Below are positions 18,020 to 25,784 of a stretch of DNA of 64,000 nt, piece after piece; the first letter of the stretch is position 1; every line of letters begins with the position of its first letter. The stretch comes from Lachnospiraceae bacterium (GTDB taxonomy: Bacteria; Bacillota; Clostridia; Lachnospirales; Lachnospiraceae). Under the pieces are notes generated by a model. It was not told where the DNA came from. It saw only the letters and a list, made by a program, of their open reading frames with translations, and did not search any database. The stretch is taken from NCBI GenBank assembly GCA_030527645.1, contig JAUNAJ010000006.1, positions 1 to 64,000 of the forward strand, written 5' to 3'. A program made the position numbers and the translations under genes.

Positions 18020-18046
18020 ATCAGTATAGTTCATGGGCGAACAGTA
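18020..18046. repeat. minimal TIR-family palindrome
   Basis: The segment agtatagttcatgggcgaacagtaat is an imperfect palindrome made of two arm sequences of the GTTACTGTTCACGGG family with almost no interior. It sits just before the MalY/PatB gene. Confidence 0.45.
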
Positions 18047-18075
18047 ATAAAACACTTCAGGAAAGGAATAGACGT

Positions 18076-19293
18076 ATGAAATACGATTTTACTACGATCA
18101 TGGATCGTCACGGCATGGATGCCATGGCAGTGGACGGACTGGGAGAGATGAAGGGCTTTGCACCAAGTGCTCCGAGGGAGGGCTTCGATGCCATTCCCAT
18201 GTGGGTGGCGGATATGAACTTTCCCACGGTTCCAACGATTCAGGAAGCCATTATAGAACGGGTGCAGCATCCCGCCTTTGGCTACTTTAAGCCCAGGGAG
18301 GAATATTATCAGTCTATTATCCTCTGGCAGGAGAGAAGAAATCAGGTGACTGGATTGACGGAGGAGTGTATCGGCTATGAAAACGGTGTCATCGGCGGTG
18401 TGATCAGTGCAGCCAATGTGCTGTGTTCCAAGGGAGATAAGATCCTGCTGCATTCCCCCACCTATATTGGATTTACCTTTGGTCTGGGCGGGAACGGCTA
18501 TCAGCTGGTGCACAGTCCGCTGAAAATCGACGATGCAGGAACCTGGAGAATGGACTTTGCCGATATGGAGGAGAAGCTCCGCACTCAGAACATTCACTGT
18601 GCTGTGTTCTGCAGTCCCTTTAATCCGGTAGGAAGGGTATGGGAGCGCTGGGAGATCGAACAGGCCATGGAGCTGTTCCGAAAATACGATGTATATGTGA
18701 TCTCTGATGAGATCTGGTCGGATCTGACACTGGAGGGTCATACCCATATCCCCACACAGTCTGTTTCCGAGGATGCGAGGATGCGGACCGTGGCTCTGTA
18801 CGCACCCTCCAAGACCTTCAATCTGGCGGGACTGGTAGGCAGCTATCATATTATCTACAATAAATGGCTCAGAGACAGGATCAGAAAAGAATCTGCCAAT
18901 ACGCACTATAATGAGATGAACGTGCTGTCCATGCACGCCCTGATCGGAGCCTATAAAGAGGAAGGATACCAGTGGCTGGATGAGCTGAAGGAGGTGCTGA
19001 CCGGGAATGTAAACTACGCCTGTGATTACATCGCTCAGCATTTTGAAGGCGTGCAGGTATGCAGGCCACAGGGAACCTATATGCTGTTTTTGGATTGTAC
19101 GGAATGGTGCAGAACCCACGGAAAAACGATCCGGGAGCTGGAACAGGCCTGCTGGGACGTAGGTGTGGCTCTGCAGGACGGAAGAATGTTCCACGGTCCC
19201 TGCCACCTCAGGGTGAATCTGGCTCTGCCGCTGTCCCGTGTGAAGGAGGCCTTTGAGAGGCTGGACCGGTATGTGTTTAATCGGGAGCAGTGA
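18076..19293 (+). CDS. MalY/PatB family aminotransferase (C-S lyase)
   Basis: 405-residue fold-type I PLP enzyme. The MalY/PatB hallmark IPMWVADMNFPTVP lies near residue 40, HPAFGYF near 72, and the PLP-binding lysine is in APSKTFNLAGL (near 240); VISDEIWSDL provides the pyridoxal aspartate. Members cleave cystathionine, cysteine or other C-S substrates to pyruvate, ammonia and a thiol; some also act as regulators. The specific substrate is not evident. The ribosome site aggaaagga precedes the ATG. No clear operon partner. Confidence 0.9.
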   Translation: MKYDFTTIMDRHGMDAMAVDGLGEMKGFAPSAPREGFDAIPMWVADMNFPTVPTIQEAIIERVQHPAFGYFKPREEYYQSIILWQERRNQVTGLTEECIGYENGVIGGVISAANVLCSKGDKILLHSPTYIGFTFGLGGNGYQLVHSPLKIDDAGTWRMDFADMEEKLRTQNIHCAVFCSPFNPVGRVWERWEIEQAMELFRKYDVYVISDEIWSDLTLEGHTHIPTQSVSEDARMRTVALYAPSKTFNLAGLVGSYHIIYNKWLRDRIRKESANTHYNEMNVLSMHALIGAYKEEGYQWLDELKEVLTGNVNYACDYIAQHFEGVQVCRPQGTYMLFLDCTEWCRTHGKTIRELEQACWDVGVALQDGRMFHGPCHLRVNLALPLSRVKEAFERLDRYVFNREQ

Positions 19294-19296
19294 AGT

Positions 19297-19386
19297 GATT
19301 ACAGTTCACGGGCAATGTCAGGAAGTTAAGCTCTAATGAGTTAGATGCTATATAGGGTCTAACCTGAATCCGTGAAGTTGATGTAA
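19297..19386. repeat. short TIR-bounded structured repeat
   Basis: The left arm gattacagttcacggg and the right arm ccgtgaagttgatgtaa enclose about 55 bases that can fold (gttagatg...tctaac). It resembles a short member of the GTTACTGTTCACGGG family between the MalY-like gene and the thi operon terminator. Confidence 0.4.
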
Positions 19387-19432
19387 AAAATATAGTCTTG
19401 TGGAAACGGCAAAGGATCATGATCCGCTGCCG

Positions 19433-19488
19433 ATCAAAAAAGAAGGCGATGAATAACATATCTCAAGAGACGGTATGTTATTCATCGC
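19433..19488 (-). terminator. terminator of the thi operon
   Basis: Perfect 15-base stem gcgatgaataacata / tatgttattcatcgc with a 13-base loop. On the minus strand it is followed by cttcttttttga, a T-rich tail. It lies just past the last thi gene. Confidence 0.85.
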
Positions 19489-19513
19489 TTACATTATAGT
19501 TCCTCATTCTTAT

Positions 19514-20272
19514 TTATGAGTTGTTGATCTCGCCGCAGGCCTTGCAGGTTCTGGATGGCTTGGAAAATTTTGCTATTCTACAATTCATATTTAAAGCATC
19601 GAAAATAAACATTCGCCCAATTAATAGATTTCCAATACCTGTAATAAATTTAATTGCCTCAACAGCCTCTATACAACCTATTATGCCACATACTGGACCT
19701 AATACACCAACCGTAACGCATTTTTCAACTAGTCCATCCTCAGGAATATCCTCAAAGACACATCTCATACAAGCTCCCATATCAGGAACATATGTCATTA
19801 CCTGTCCATGCATTTGTATAACACCGGCATAGCAAAAGGCTTTTTTCAAATACACACAGGTGTCATTAATTAGAAATTTTGTTTCAAAATTATCGACGGC
19901 ATCGATAATAAAATCATATTGCGAGATAATTTCAACAGCATTTTCTTCTGTTAATAAACACTCATGTATGTTAATTTGTACATCCGAGTTATTAGCTTTA
20001 ATAAATTCACTAGCCGAAGCAGCTTTATTTATGCCTGCATTTTTTTCAGGATGAATAATTTGTCGATGAACATTTGTAATACTTACTATATCCGAATCAA
20101 CAATCCCAATAGTACCGACTCCTGCTCCTGAAAGATACATAATAGCAGGACTTCCTAGTCCACCTGCACCGATTACCAATACTTTAGCATGTTTTAATTT
20201 TTCTTGTCCAGCAATTCCTATTTCAGCTAAACGTATCTGTCTGTCATATCTTTCATATGAGTATTTTCCCAC
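19514..20272 (-). CDS. thiF: ThiF/MoeB-like sulfur-carrier adenylyltransferase
   Basis: About 252 residues of the E1-like ThiF/HesA/MoeB family, which adenylates the C-terminal glycine of ThiS. It opens YERYDRQIRL, with the nucleotide loop VLVIGAGGLGSP, FIIDAVDNFETK, and paired zinc cysteines CMRC (near 160) and CKAC at the end. Start choice: an upstream ATG at 20311 would overlap thiE by 37 bases, whereas GTG at 20272 starts two bases after the thiE stop with an aagggaga site, so GTG is preferred. Last gene of the thiSGHEF operon. Confidence 0.9.
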   Translation of the reverse strand: MGKYSYERYDRQIRLAEIGIAGQEKLKHAKVLVIGAGGLGSPAIMYLSGAGVGTIGIVDSDIVSITNVHRQIIHPEKNAGINKAASASEFIKANNSDVQINIHECLLTEENAVEIISQYDFIIDAVDNFETKFLINDTCVYLKKAFCYAGVIQMHGQVMTYVPDMGACMRCVFEDIPEDGLVEKCVTVGVLGPVCGIIGCIEAVEAIKFITGIGNLLIGRMFIFDALNMNCRIAKFSKPSRTCKACGEINNS

Positions 20273-20274
20273 AG

Positions 20275-20844
20275 CTATTGTTCTCCCTTCATATAGTGTG
20301 ACATCATGCAAATGCCATCAGCACCGGCCTCAAGGCATTTTTTATAATTGCTATTATTTATTCCCCCTAACGCGTACACAGGAATAGAAATATTCGAACA
20401 GATATTTTTTAAGAAGCAGAGTCCTTTGGGCGCTAAATCAGCTTTACAGCTTGTTTCAAATATATGACTTGCTGTTATGTAATCAGCATTATTTTGCTCA
20501 GCTATTATTGCTTCATCTAAACTATGGGTAGACACCCCTATACATTTAAAGTAATTCTTATCCTCAGCCGATAAGCTTAAGAAATCATTAAACGTAAGAT
20601 GTATATAAGGCCAATTCAGCTTATATGCAACATCTTTATATGTATGAAGCATAAGCATTTTATCGGTAGGCTTGACAATATCAATTATTTTTTCAGCAAG
20701 TAAAAGATATTCTGAAGCACACAAATCCTTTTCTCTTAAAATAAAAATATTTATTTCAGAGCTTAGTAGTTCTTTTATCTTAGATACAAGCTCATAATTG
20801 CACATTTTTCTATTTGTAATACAAATTTTTTTATACGTATACAT
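20275..20844 (-). CDS. thiE: thiamine phosphate synthase-like protein
   Basis: 189 residues of the ThiE/TenI family. ThiE joins the thiazole and pyrimidine phosphates to thiamine phosphate; TenI relatives aromatise the thiazole. Visible features are ILREKDL (near 35), IHLTFNDF, CIGVSTHSLDEAIIAEQNNADYITASHIFETSCK and YALGGINNSNYKKCLEAGADGICMM. It is slightly short for ThiE (usually about 210), and the common GQ(E/D)D motif is replaced by HLTFNDF, so a TenI-type role is a real alternative. It overlaps thiH by 14 bases. Confidence 0.8.
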   Translation of the reverse strand: MYTYKKICITNRKMCNYELVSKIKELLSSEINIFILREKDLCASEYLLLAEKIIDIVKPTDKMLMLHTYKDVAYKLNWPYIHLTFNDFLSLSAEDKNYFKCIGVSTHSLDEAIIAEQNNADYITASHIFETSCKADLAPKGLCFLKNICSNISIPVYALGGINNSNYKKCLEAGADGICMMSHYMKGEQ

Positions 20845-22084
20845 AATCGTTTAGCACTGGCTGCAGACCTTCATCAGAAATATCCTGATACATTTGATTA
20901 AAGCTTCTATTATCTGCAATTTCAAATTGTTCATCACCTGTATCATTTATATCTTTGCCATTATATTTTTCTTCATGATCACCAATTCCTGTTGAAACTC
21001 CAGCAGATACCTTTGTAGCTGCAATTTTAACAATTCCATCTCTAAATGACTTAGATTCTCTGGATGAAACAGTTATTCCGACATAAGGCAAAAATAATCT
21101 ATAGGCGCATATTATTTGACAAAGCTCTGCCTCATGAACATCTAAAGGATTTATTTTATCATTATTTATTATCGGTCTAAGCCTTGGACAGGATAATGAA
21201 AACTCTGCATGCGGATATTTTCGCTGCAAATAATATACGTGTAGAGCAGTAGCAAGTGCATCTTTTCTAAAATCTGCTAATCCAAGCAATGCAGAAAACC
21301 CAACTCCTCGCATACCACCAATCAAAGCTCTTTCCTGTGCTTCAAAACGATATGGCCAAACTCGCTTGTGACCAAACAAATGAAGTGTTTCGTATTTTTC
21401 AGAATCATAGGTTTCTTGAAATACTGTAATATAGTCAGCGCCGCATTCATGAAGATATTTATATTCCTTTGAATTCATTGGATATACCTCAAGGCCAACA
21501 TTTCTGAAATATTTTCTGGCCAGCTTACATGCCTCGCCAATATATTCAACCGAACTCATCGTTTTGCTTTCACCTGTAAGAATAAGAATTTCCTCTATTC
21601 CCGATTCAGCAATGACTTTCATTTCATTTTCTATTTCTTTGGCTGTAAGCTTCTTGCGAGATATGTCATTATAGCAGTTGAATCCGCAATATACGCAATA
21701 ATTCTCACAATAATTTGCTATGTATAATGGTGTAAATATATATACTGTATTCCCAAAATGCTTACTGGTTTCAAGCTTTGCTTTTTGTGCCATTTCCTCT
21801 AATAATGGCTTAGCAGCAGGAGATAGGTATGCCTTGAAATCATCTATAGAGCATCTGTCAGATGCAAGAGCTCTTTTAACATCCAGCTCTGTGTACTGAC
21901 TATAATCATATGAATTAACCTGACTTATAACCTTATCCATAACATCAGAGCTTATTCTTTCCATTCCCGGCATATATTCCATATGATTTCTTCTTGAAGA
22001 AGGATCTTGCTCAAGTCTGTGCTTTTTCTCTAATGCTTTATTGCTAAGCTTATCCGAATCAACAAAATAGATATTTTCCTTCAT
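20831..22084 (-). CDS. thiH: 2-iminoacetate synthase (radical SAM)
   Basis: About 417-residue radical SAM tyrosine lyase that produces dehydroglycine for the thiazole ring. The [4Fe-4S] motif is NYCENYCVYCGF (near residue 125), and ILILTGES and FQETYDSEKYETLHLFG are family segments shared with HydG. Start choice: ATG at 22096 overlaps the thiG stop, while ATG at 22084 has a ggagg site at the right distance, so 22084 is preferred. Codon use is strongly A/T-ending, unlike the genes outside the thi block. Confidence 0.92.
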   Translation of the reverse strand: MKENIYFVDSDKLSNKALEKKHRLEQDPSSRRNHMEYMPGMERISSDVMDKVISQVNSYDYSQYTELDVKRALASDRCSIDDFKAYLSPAAKPLLEEMAQKAKLETSKHFGNTVYIFTPLYIANYCENYCVYCGFNCYNDISRKKLTAKEIENEMKVIAESGIEEILILTGESKTMSSVEYIGEACKLARKYFRNVGLEVYPMNSKEYKYLHECGADYITVFQETYDSEKYETLHLFGHKRVWPYRFEAQERALIGGMRGVGFSALLGLADFRKDALATALHVYYLQRKYPHAEFSLSCPRLRPIINNDKINPLDVHEAELCQIICAYRLFLPYVGITVSSRESKSFRDGIVKIAATKVSAGVSTGIGDHEEKYNGKDINDTGDEQFEIADNRSFNQMYQDISDEGLQPVLNDYVYV

Positions 22085-22095
22085 AATTTCCTCCA

Positions 22096-22866
22096 TTAGT
22101 CCCTCAAAAAGCCTGTAAGAGGGTCTGATGCAGCAGCACCACGCTCAAGTACTCTTCCTAATCCGGATAAATATGCTTCTCTGCCTGCTTCAATTGCCTT
22201 TTTAAAGGCTGATGCCATAAGTGGAATATTACCAGCAGTAGCAATTGCTGTATTACACATTACTGCAGCACAGCCCATTTCCATTGCAGCAGCAGCCTGA
22301 GAAGGAGCACCTATACCAGCATCTACTATTATAGGCAAATCTATTTCATCAACCAATATTTGAATAAAGTCCTTTGATGATAGACCCCTGTTTGAGCCAA
22401 TAGGAGAGGCTAATGGCATTACTGCAGCAGCTCCTGCATTTTGTAAATCTCTTGCAGCATATAAGTCGGGAAACATATAAGGCAAAACAACAAAGCCTTC
22501 ATTTGCCAAAATTTCTGTAGCCTTGACAGTTTCAGCATTATCAGGCAGGAGATATTTACTGTCCTTCATTATCTCAATTTTTACAAAATTTCCACAGCCT
22601 AGCTCTCTGGACATTCTTGCGATTCTAACTGCCTCCTTCGCATCTCTTGCACCTGAGGTATTAGGCAGAAGAGTAACGTTATCAGGAATATAGTCAATAA
22701 TGTTTTCAGACTCTCTTGTATTTGTTCTTCTAACAGCCAATGTAATAATTTCCGCACCAGCATTTTCAACTGCTGCTTTAATCAGATCCAGAGAGTATTT
22801 TCCAGAGCCCAAAATAAATCTGGAATCAAACGCTTTGCCACCTAGTATTAACTTATCATTTTTCAT
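22096..22866 (-). CDS. thiG: thiazole synthase
   Basis: About 256-residue TIM-barrel enzyme that condenses deoxyxylulose phosphate, dehydroglycine and ThiS-thiocarboxylate. It begins [20 protein letters not shown], with [19 protein letters not shown] (near 75), [13 protein letters not shown] and [15 protein letters not shown]. The Schiff-base lysine is in FVKIEIMKD. The start ATG at 22866 follows ggaggagg; an in-frame TTG at 22884 lies inside that site and is not used. It starts four bases after the thiS stop. Confidence 0.93.
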   Translation of the reverse strand: MKNDKLILGGKAFDSRFILGSGKYSLDLIKAAVENAGAEIITLAVRRTNTRESENIIDYIPDNVTLLPNTSGARDAKEAVRIARMSRELGCGNFVKIEIMKDSKYLLPDNAETVKATEILANEGFVVLPYMFPDLYAARDLQNAGAAAVMPLASPIGSNRGLSSKDFIQILVDEIDLPIIVDAGIGAPSQAAAAMEMGCAAVMCNTAIATAGNIPLMASAFKKAIEAGREAYLSGLGRVLERGAAASDPLTGFLRD

Positions 22867-22870
22867 TTTT

Positions 22871-23065
22871 TCAACCTCCTCCAACTAAGCTTACAATTTC
22901 TAAAACGTCGCCTGAATGAATAATAAATGTCTCATATTGCGATTTAGGAACAATATCTTCATTACATTCAACAGCAATTTTCCGAATGTCATGACCATTT
23001 TCGATTAAATAGTCTTTGAGAATTTTTCCATTTGCATCAACTAGTAAACCATTAATCTTTACCAT
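22871..23065 (-). CDS. thiS: sulfur carrier protein ThiS
   Basis: 64-residue ubiquitin-like sulfur carrier. It starts [20 protein letters not shown] and ends EIVSLVGGG; the terminal Gly-Gly tail is what ThiF adenylates and thiocarboxylates. The start is set by aaggaggtactt immediately upstream. A longer in-frame reading up to 23236 exists but runs through non-coding leader sequence and is rejected. First gene of thiSGHEF, about 420 bases downstream of the main TPP aptamer. Confidence 0.92.
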   Translation of the reverse strand: MVKINGLLVDANGKILKDYLIENGHDIRKIAVECNEDIVPKSQYETFIIHSGDVLEIVSLVGGG

Positions 23066-23092
23066 AAGTACCTCCTTATAAAAAGTTAAATT

Positions 23093-23262
23093 CAAGCACG
23101 CCTCGGCGTACTTGCTGCACGATGCACTTAAAGCCTGTCTGACATATTCATCTGTGCATCGTGAGAGTATGCCGGAGGCTTTATCTAAGTGGGAGATTGA
23201 ACCACCATCGAAACTAATTTGTTCATGTCCCACCACCTATAGATGCGGGGGCTTCTCTACTG
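23093..23262 (-). other. hairpin-rich segment between riboswitch and thiS
   Basis: Three successive inverted repeats: caagcacgcc / gcgtacttg (23093-23115), a perfect ten-base cacgatgcac / gtgcatcgtg (23118-23163), and aaagcct / aggcttt (23130-23182), which overlaps and competes with the second. On the minus strand a preceding piece, gaagcccccgcatctatagg then tggtggg, resembles right-end hairpins of IS200/IS605 elements. No transposase is present, so any mobile origin is tentative. Confidence 0.4.
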
Positions 23263-23271
23263 AGAAAAAAA

Positions 23272-23362
23272 GTCCTAACATAAATATCCACTATAATAAG
23301 GAATTAACCTTATTCGGTCGAAGCTTACTGGCTTCCTCTCACGCCGGAACACGGCTTCCCTC
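23272..23362 (-). pseudogene. degenerate second TPP aptamer
   Basis: On the minus strand the segment gagggaagcc...gtgagaggaagccagtaagcttcgacc copies the first half of the upstream TPP aptamer almost exactly (tgagaggaagc...taagcttcgacc is shared). The second half keeps only traces, gtggatattta instead of gtggataatgcca and ttaggac instead of gtaggaa. An extra hairpin, aataagg/ccttatt, is inserted. The pyrophosphate-sensing helix is lost, so it is probably a non-functional tandem copy. Confidence 0.6.
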
Positions 23363-23442
23363 GCTTTAATACATGCTCCTAGGAGCTCCCCTATAAGCAC
23401 GATCCAAATGGATATATTATGTTAAGACTTTACTTTGAATAT

Positions 23443-23470
23443 AAAAAAAGACCATCCAATATGGATAGTC
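23443..23470 (-). terminator. expression-platform terminator of the TPP riboswitch
   Basis: On the minus strand gactatcca / tggatggtc forms a nine-base stem followed by seven T. It lies about 20 bases after the aptamer, as expected for transcription termination on TPP binding. Confidence 0.8.
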
Positions 23471-23489
23471 CTAAGGATTGCTTTGTTTT

Positions 23490-23570
23490 GCTTCCTACGG
23501 TGGCATTATCCACATCAGGTCAAAAGGTCGAAGCTTAATTGCTTCCTCTCAGCCATTTGGCTCCCTTGCT
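23490..23570 (-). ncRNA. TPP riboswitch aptamer
   Basis: Minus-strand THI element with the conserved blocks in order: agggagcc...ggctgagagga (P2 and the ctgaga bulge), a variable P3 with aagcttcgacc, then acctgatgtggataatgcca and ccgtaggaa (P4/P5 pyrophosphate-binding helix). A sigma-A promoter lies immediately upstream and a terminator immediately downstream, so high TPP should switch off thiSGHEF. Confidence 0.95.
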
Positions 23571-23575
23571 CGTTT

Positions 23576-23604
23576 ATTATCATCAAAAAATTATCTTTTG
23601 TCAA
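23576..23604 (-). promoter_or_regulatory. sigma-A promoter of the thi operon
   Basis: On the minus strand TTGACA (23604-23599), a 17-base spacer and GATAAT (23581-23576). Predicted transcription starts at the first bases of the TPP aptamer. Confidence 0.85.
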
Positions 23605-23640
23605 TATATTATCTTTAATTTTAAAAATAACAGCAGCAGT

Positions 23641-23671
23641 AGTGTTACAGTTCACCCCGTGAACTGTAACA
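23641..23671. repeat. perfect minimal TIR-family palindrome
   Basis: gtgttacagttcac, spacer ccc, gtgaactgtaacac: a perfect 14-base inverted repeat. The same palindrome (complementary spacer gggg) recurs at 47752. It separates the divergent thi and putP promoters. Confidence 0.8.
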
Positions 23672-23696
23672 CTTTACCATAAAAAAGTATTTTTTC

Positions 23697-23725
23697 TTGC
23701 ATAGATATTCACTTTCATGTATAAT
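23697..23725 (+). promoter_or_regulatory. sigma-A promoter of the PutP symporter gene
   Basis: TTGCAT (23697-23702), 17-base spacer, TATAAT (23720-23725). The roughly 110-base leader that follows can fold: attgtgcc (23738) pairs with ggcacaat, enclosing cgactg/cagttg and agttcac/gtgaact. Confidence 0.7.
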
Positions 23726-23842
23726 CAAGCGTATGCTTATAATTGTGCCGGCGAAATACCGACTGCAGTTCACCATGTGAACTCTGATATCTTCAGTTGG
23801 CGGAGGCACAATAAATTTAAATAGTGAAGGAGAATTCTAACT

Positions 23843-25381
23843 ATGAGCAGTTCAACAATTGCAATTGTTCTTGCATTTGTCTGCTATCTGGCCATGATGG
23901 TTCTGGTAGGATGGTATACAGGCAAGAAAACACAGGGATCTGCTGATTACTTCCTGGGCGGCCGTCAGCTGTCCGGACCGGTAGCAGCACTTTCCGCACA
24001 GGCATCTGATATGTCCGGATGGCTGCTGATGGGTCTTCCCGGTTCCATGTATGCACTGGGAACAGGTCAGGCCTGGATCGCCATCGGTCTTCTGGCAGGT
24101 ACCATTGTCAACTGGCTGGTGATCGCGAAGCCTCTTCGCCGCTACACCATTGTTGCCAATGACTCTCTGACCCTGCCGGAGTTCCTCAGCAACAGATACC
24201 ACGATGAGAAAAACATCCTGAAGGGGATCGCCTCAGTGGTAATCATGATTTTCTTCCTGGTCTATACAGCCTCTGCTCTGGCTGCCGGTGGAAAACTCTT
24301 TAATTCTGTACTTGGCTGGGATTATCATGTGTCTCTTTTAGTCGGTGCAGCAGTTATTCTGACTTATACACTGATGGGAGGCTTCCTGGCTGTAAGTACC
24401 ACCGACTTTGTTCAGGGTACTTTGATGCTGGTCGGTCTGATCGCAGTACCGCTGATCGCCTACTTTATGATTGACGGAAACTTCTCGGACGTGCTTGCAT
24501 CCACCGGAGTGGACAGTGTCAATTACTTAAGTCTGATGCACAACGGAGATCACCCGATCACCGCAGTGGAGATCATTTCCAATATCGGCTGGGGTCTGGG
24601 ATACTGCGGAATGCCGCATATCATCATTCGTTTCTTTGCGATCCGCTCTGAGAAGGAGGTAAAGAAATCCGCAGGCATCGCCATTGGATGGGATACACTT
24701 GCATCTATCTTTGCTTTTGTCGTTGCGATCGTAGGACGTGCGTTCCTGGCACCAGTGATCCTCGGAGAAACAGAGGGTGCAGCATCTGCAGAGTCTGTAT
24801 TTATTGAAATGATCAAAAAAGTATTTATCGAGAATCTGCCGCTGGCATTTATCGGAGGTCTGTTCCTCTGCGGAATTCTGGCAGCGATCATGTCCACTGC
24901 CGATTCTCAGCTTCTGATGTGTTCCTCCTCCATGTCACAGGATATCTACAAGGGACTCATCAATAAAAAAGCCGATGACAAGAAGGTCCTTCGTCTCGGC
25001 CGTCTGACCACCGTGCTGATCGCAGCAGTTGCGATCATCATTGCATGGAATCCGGACAGCTCCGTTATGACACTGGTATCCGATGCCTGGGCAGGACTCG
25101 GTGCTTCCTTCGGACCGCTGGTGGTAATGTCTCTGTTCTGGAAGAGAACGAACCTTCCCGGCGCGGTCGCAGGAGTTGTATCCGGTGCCGCAACCGTTAT
25201 TATCTGGGATTATCTGCCTCTGGTAAACGGTTCCACCATCGGTTCCGCAACCGGCCTGTATTCACTGGTTGTCGGCTTCGCAGTAAGCATCATCTGCATA
25301 TTTATTGTCAGCCTGGCTACAAAAGAGCCGGATGCTGCGGTATATGCAGAGTTTGAAGCATACAAAAATTATTCAGAATAA
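23843..25381 (+). CDS. putP: sodium/proline symporter
   Basis: 512-residue member of the sodium:solute symporter family with about 13 hydrophobic helices. The opening YFLGGRQLSGPVAALSAQASDMSGWLLMGLPG (near residues 30-65) is diagnostic of PutP, as is SGWLL followed by ...GTTVNW-like sequence in helix 3. It imports L-proline with Na+. The gene is monocistronic with its own promoter and structured leader. The ribosome site aaggag precedes the ATG. Other SSS substrates cannot be fully excluded. Confidence 0.9.
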   Translation: MSSSTIAIVLAFVCYLAMMVLVGWYTGKKTQGSADYFLGGRQLSGPVAALSAQASDMSGWLLMGLPGSMYALGTGQAWIAIGLLAGTIVNWLVIAKPLRRYTIVANDSLTLPEFLSNRYHDEKNILKGIASVVIMIFFLVYTASALAAGGKLFNSVLGWDYHVSLLVGAAVILTYTLMGGFLAVSTTDFVQGTLMLVGLIAVPLIAYFMIDGNFSDVLASTGVDSVNYLSLMHNGDHPITAVEIISNIGWGLGYCGMPHIIIRFFAIRSEKEVKKSAGIAIGWDTLASIFAFVVAIVGRAFLAPVILGETEGAASAESVFIEMIKKVFIENLPLAFIGGLFLCGILAAIMSTADSQLLMCSSSMSQDIYKGLINKKADDKKVLRLGRLTTVLIAAVAIIIAWNPDSSVMTLVSDAWAGLGASFGPLVVMSLFWKRTNLPGAVAGVVSGAATVIIWDYLPLVNGSTIGSATGLYSLVVGFAVSIICIFIVSLATKEPDAAVYAEFEAYKNYSE

Positions 25382-25382
25382 T

Positions 25383-25410
25383 GGAACACGGGGACGGTGC
25401 CACCGTTCCG
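25383..25410. repeat. REP-like GGAAC/GGGACGGT repeat, short copy
   Basis: ggaacacggggacggtgccaccgttcc begins two bases after the putP stop. It matches half of the long REP-like hairpins at 43687 and 60651 and can form a short hairpin itself. Confidence 0.65.
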
Positions 25411-25427
25411 GTATACACTGAGCTATC

Positions 25428-25470
25428 AAACAGCTTCGATACGTTGATTTACACGTGTCGAAGCTGTTTT
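25428..25470 (+). terminator. terminator after putP
   Basis: Stem aaacagcttcgatacgt / acgtgtcgaagctgttt (one mismatch) with an eight-base loop and a short T run. The rest of the 25382-25784 gap contains the next promoter and no supported gene. Confidence 0.75.
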
Positions 25471-25605
25471 GCTATTGTTCTCGATTTAAGGAGAAAATCT
25501 CCTTTGCCGCATGAGAAAGCTGCGGGCACAGGAAAACGGAAAAAGCAGGAATATCTGTGCCGCATGGAAGAGTGACGGGCACTGAAATCAGAAAATCAGA
25601 CGGAA

Positions 25606-25634
25606 TTGAGATATCCCTACGGTTATGCTATCAT
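25606..25634 (+). promoter_or_regulatory. putative promoter of the pRiA4b ORF-3-like gene
   Basis: TTGAGA (25606-25611), 17-base spacer, TATCAT (25629-25634), about 150 bases upstream of the start codon. Confidence 0.5.
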
Positions 25635-25784
25635 GATATTAGACAAATGATGCAGGGTCGGGACAGGATCAGAGAATGATATTCCTGCCGGGAAAGCGTC
25701 CTGCCTCAGCAATTCCTGTATCTTGATGACAGGAATCCACCGGAATGAGAGAAAAGGGAGCTACTTGCAATAAGGAGAAACAGC

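Noticed and set aside
23066-23236. N-terminal extension of ThiS by 57 codons
   Set aside because: It reads through leader hairpins; the 64-residue form has an aaggagg site and the normal ThiS length.
25381-25575. 64-codon frame after putP
   Set aside because: It begins within a REP-like repeat and crosses the putP terminator; no domain.
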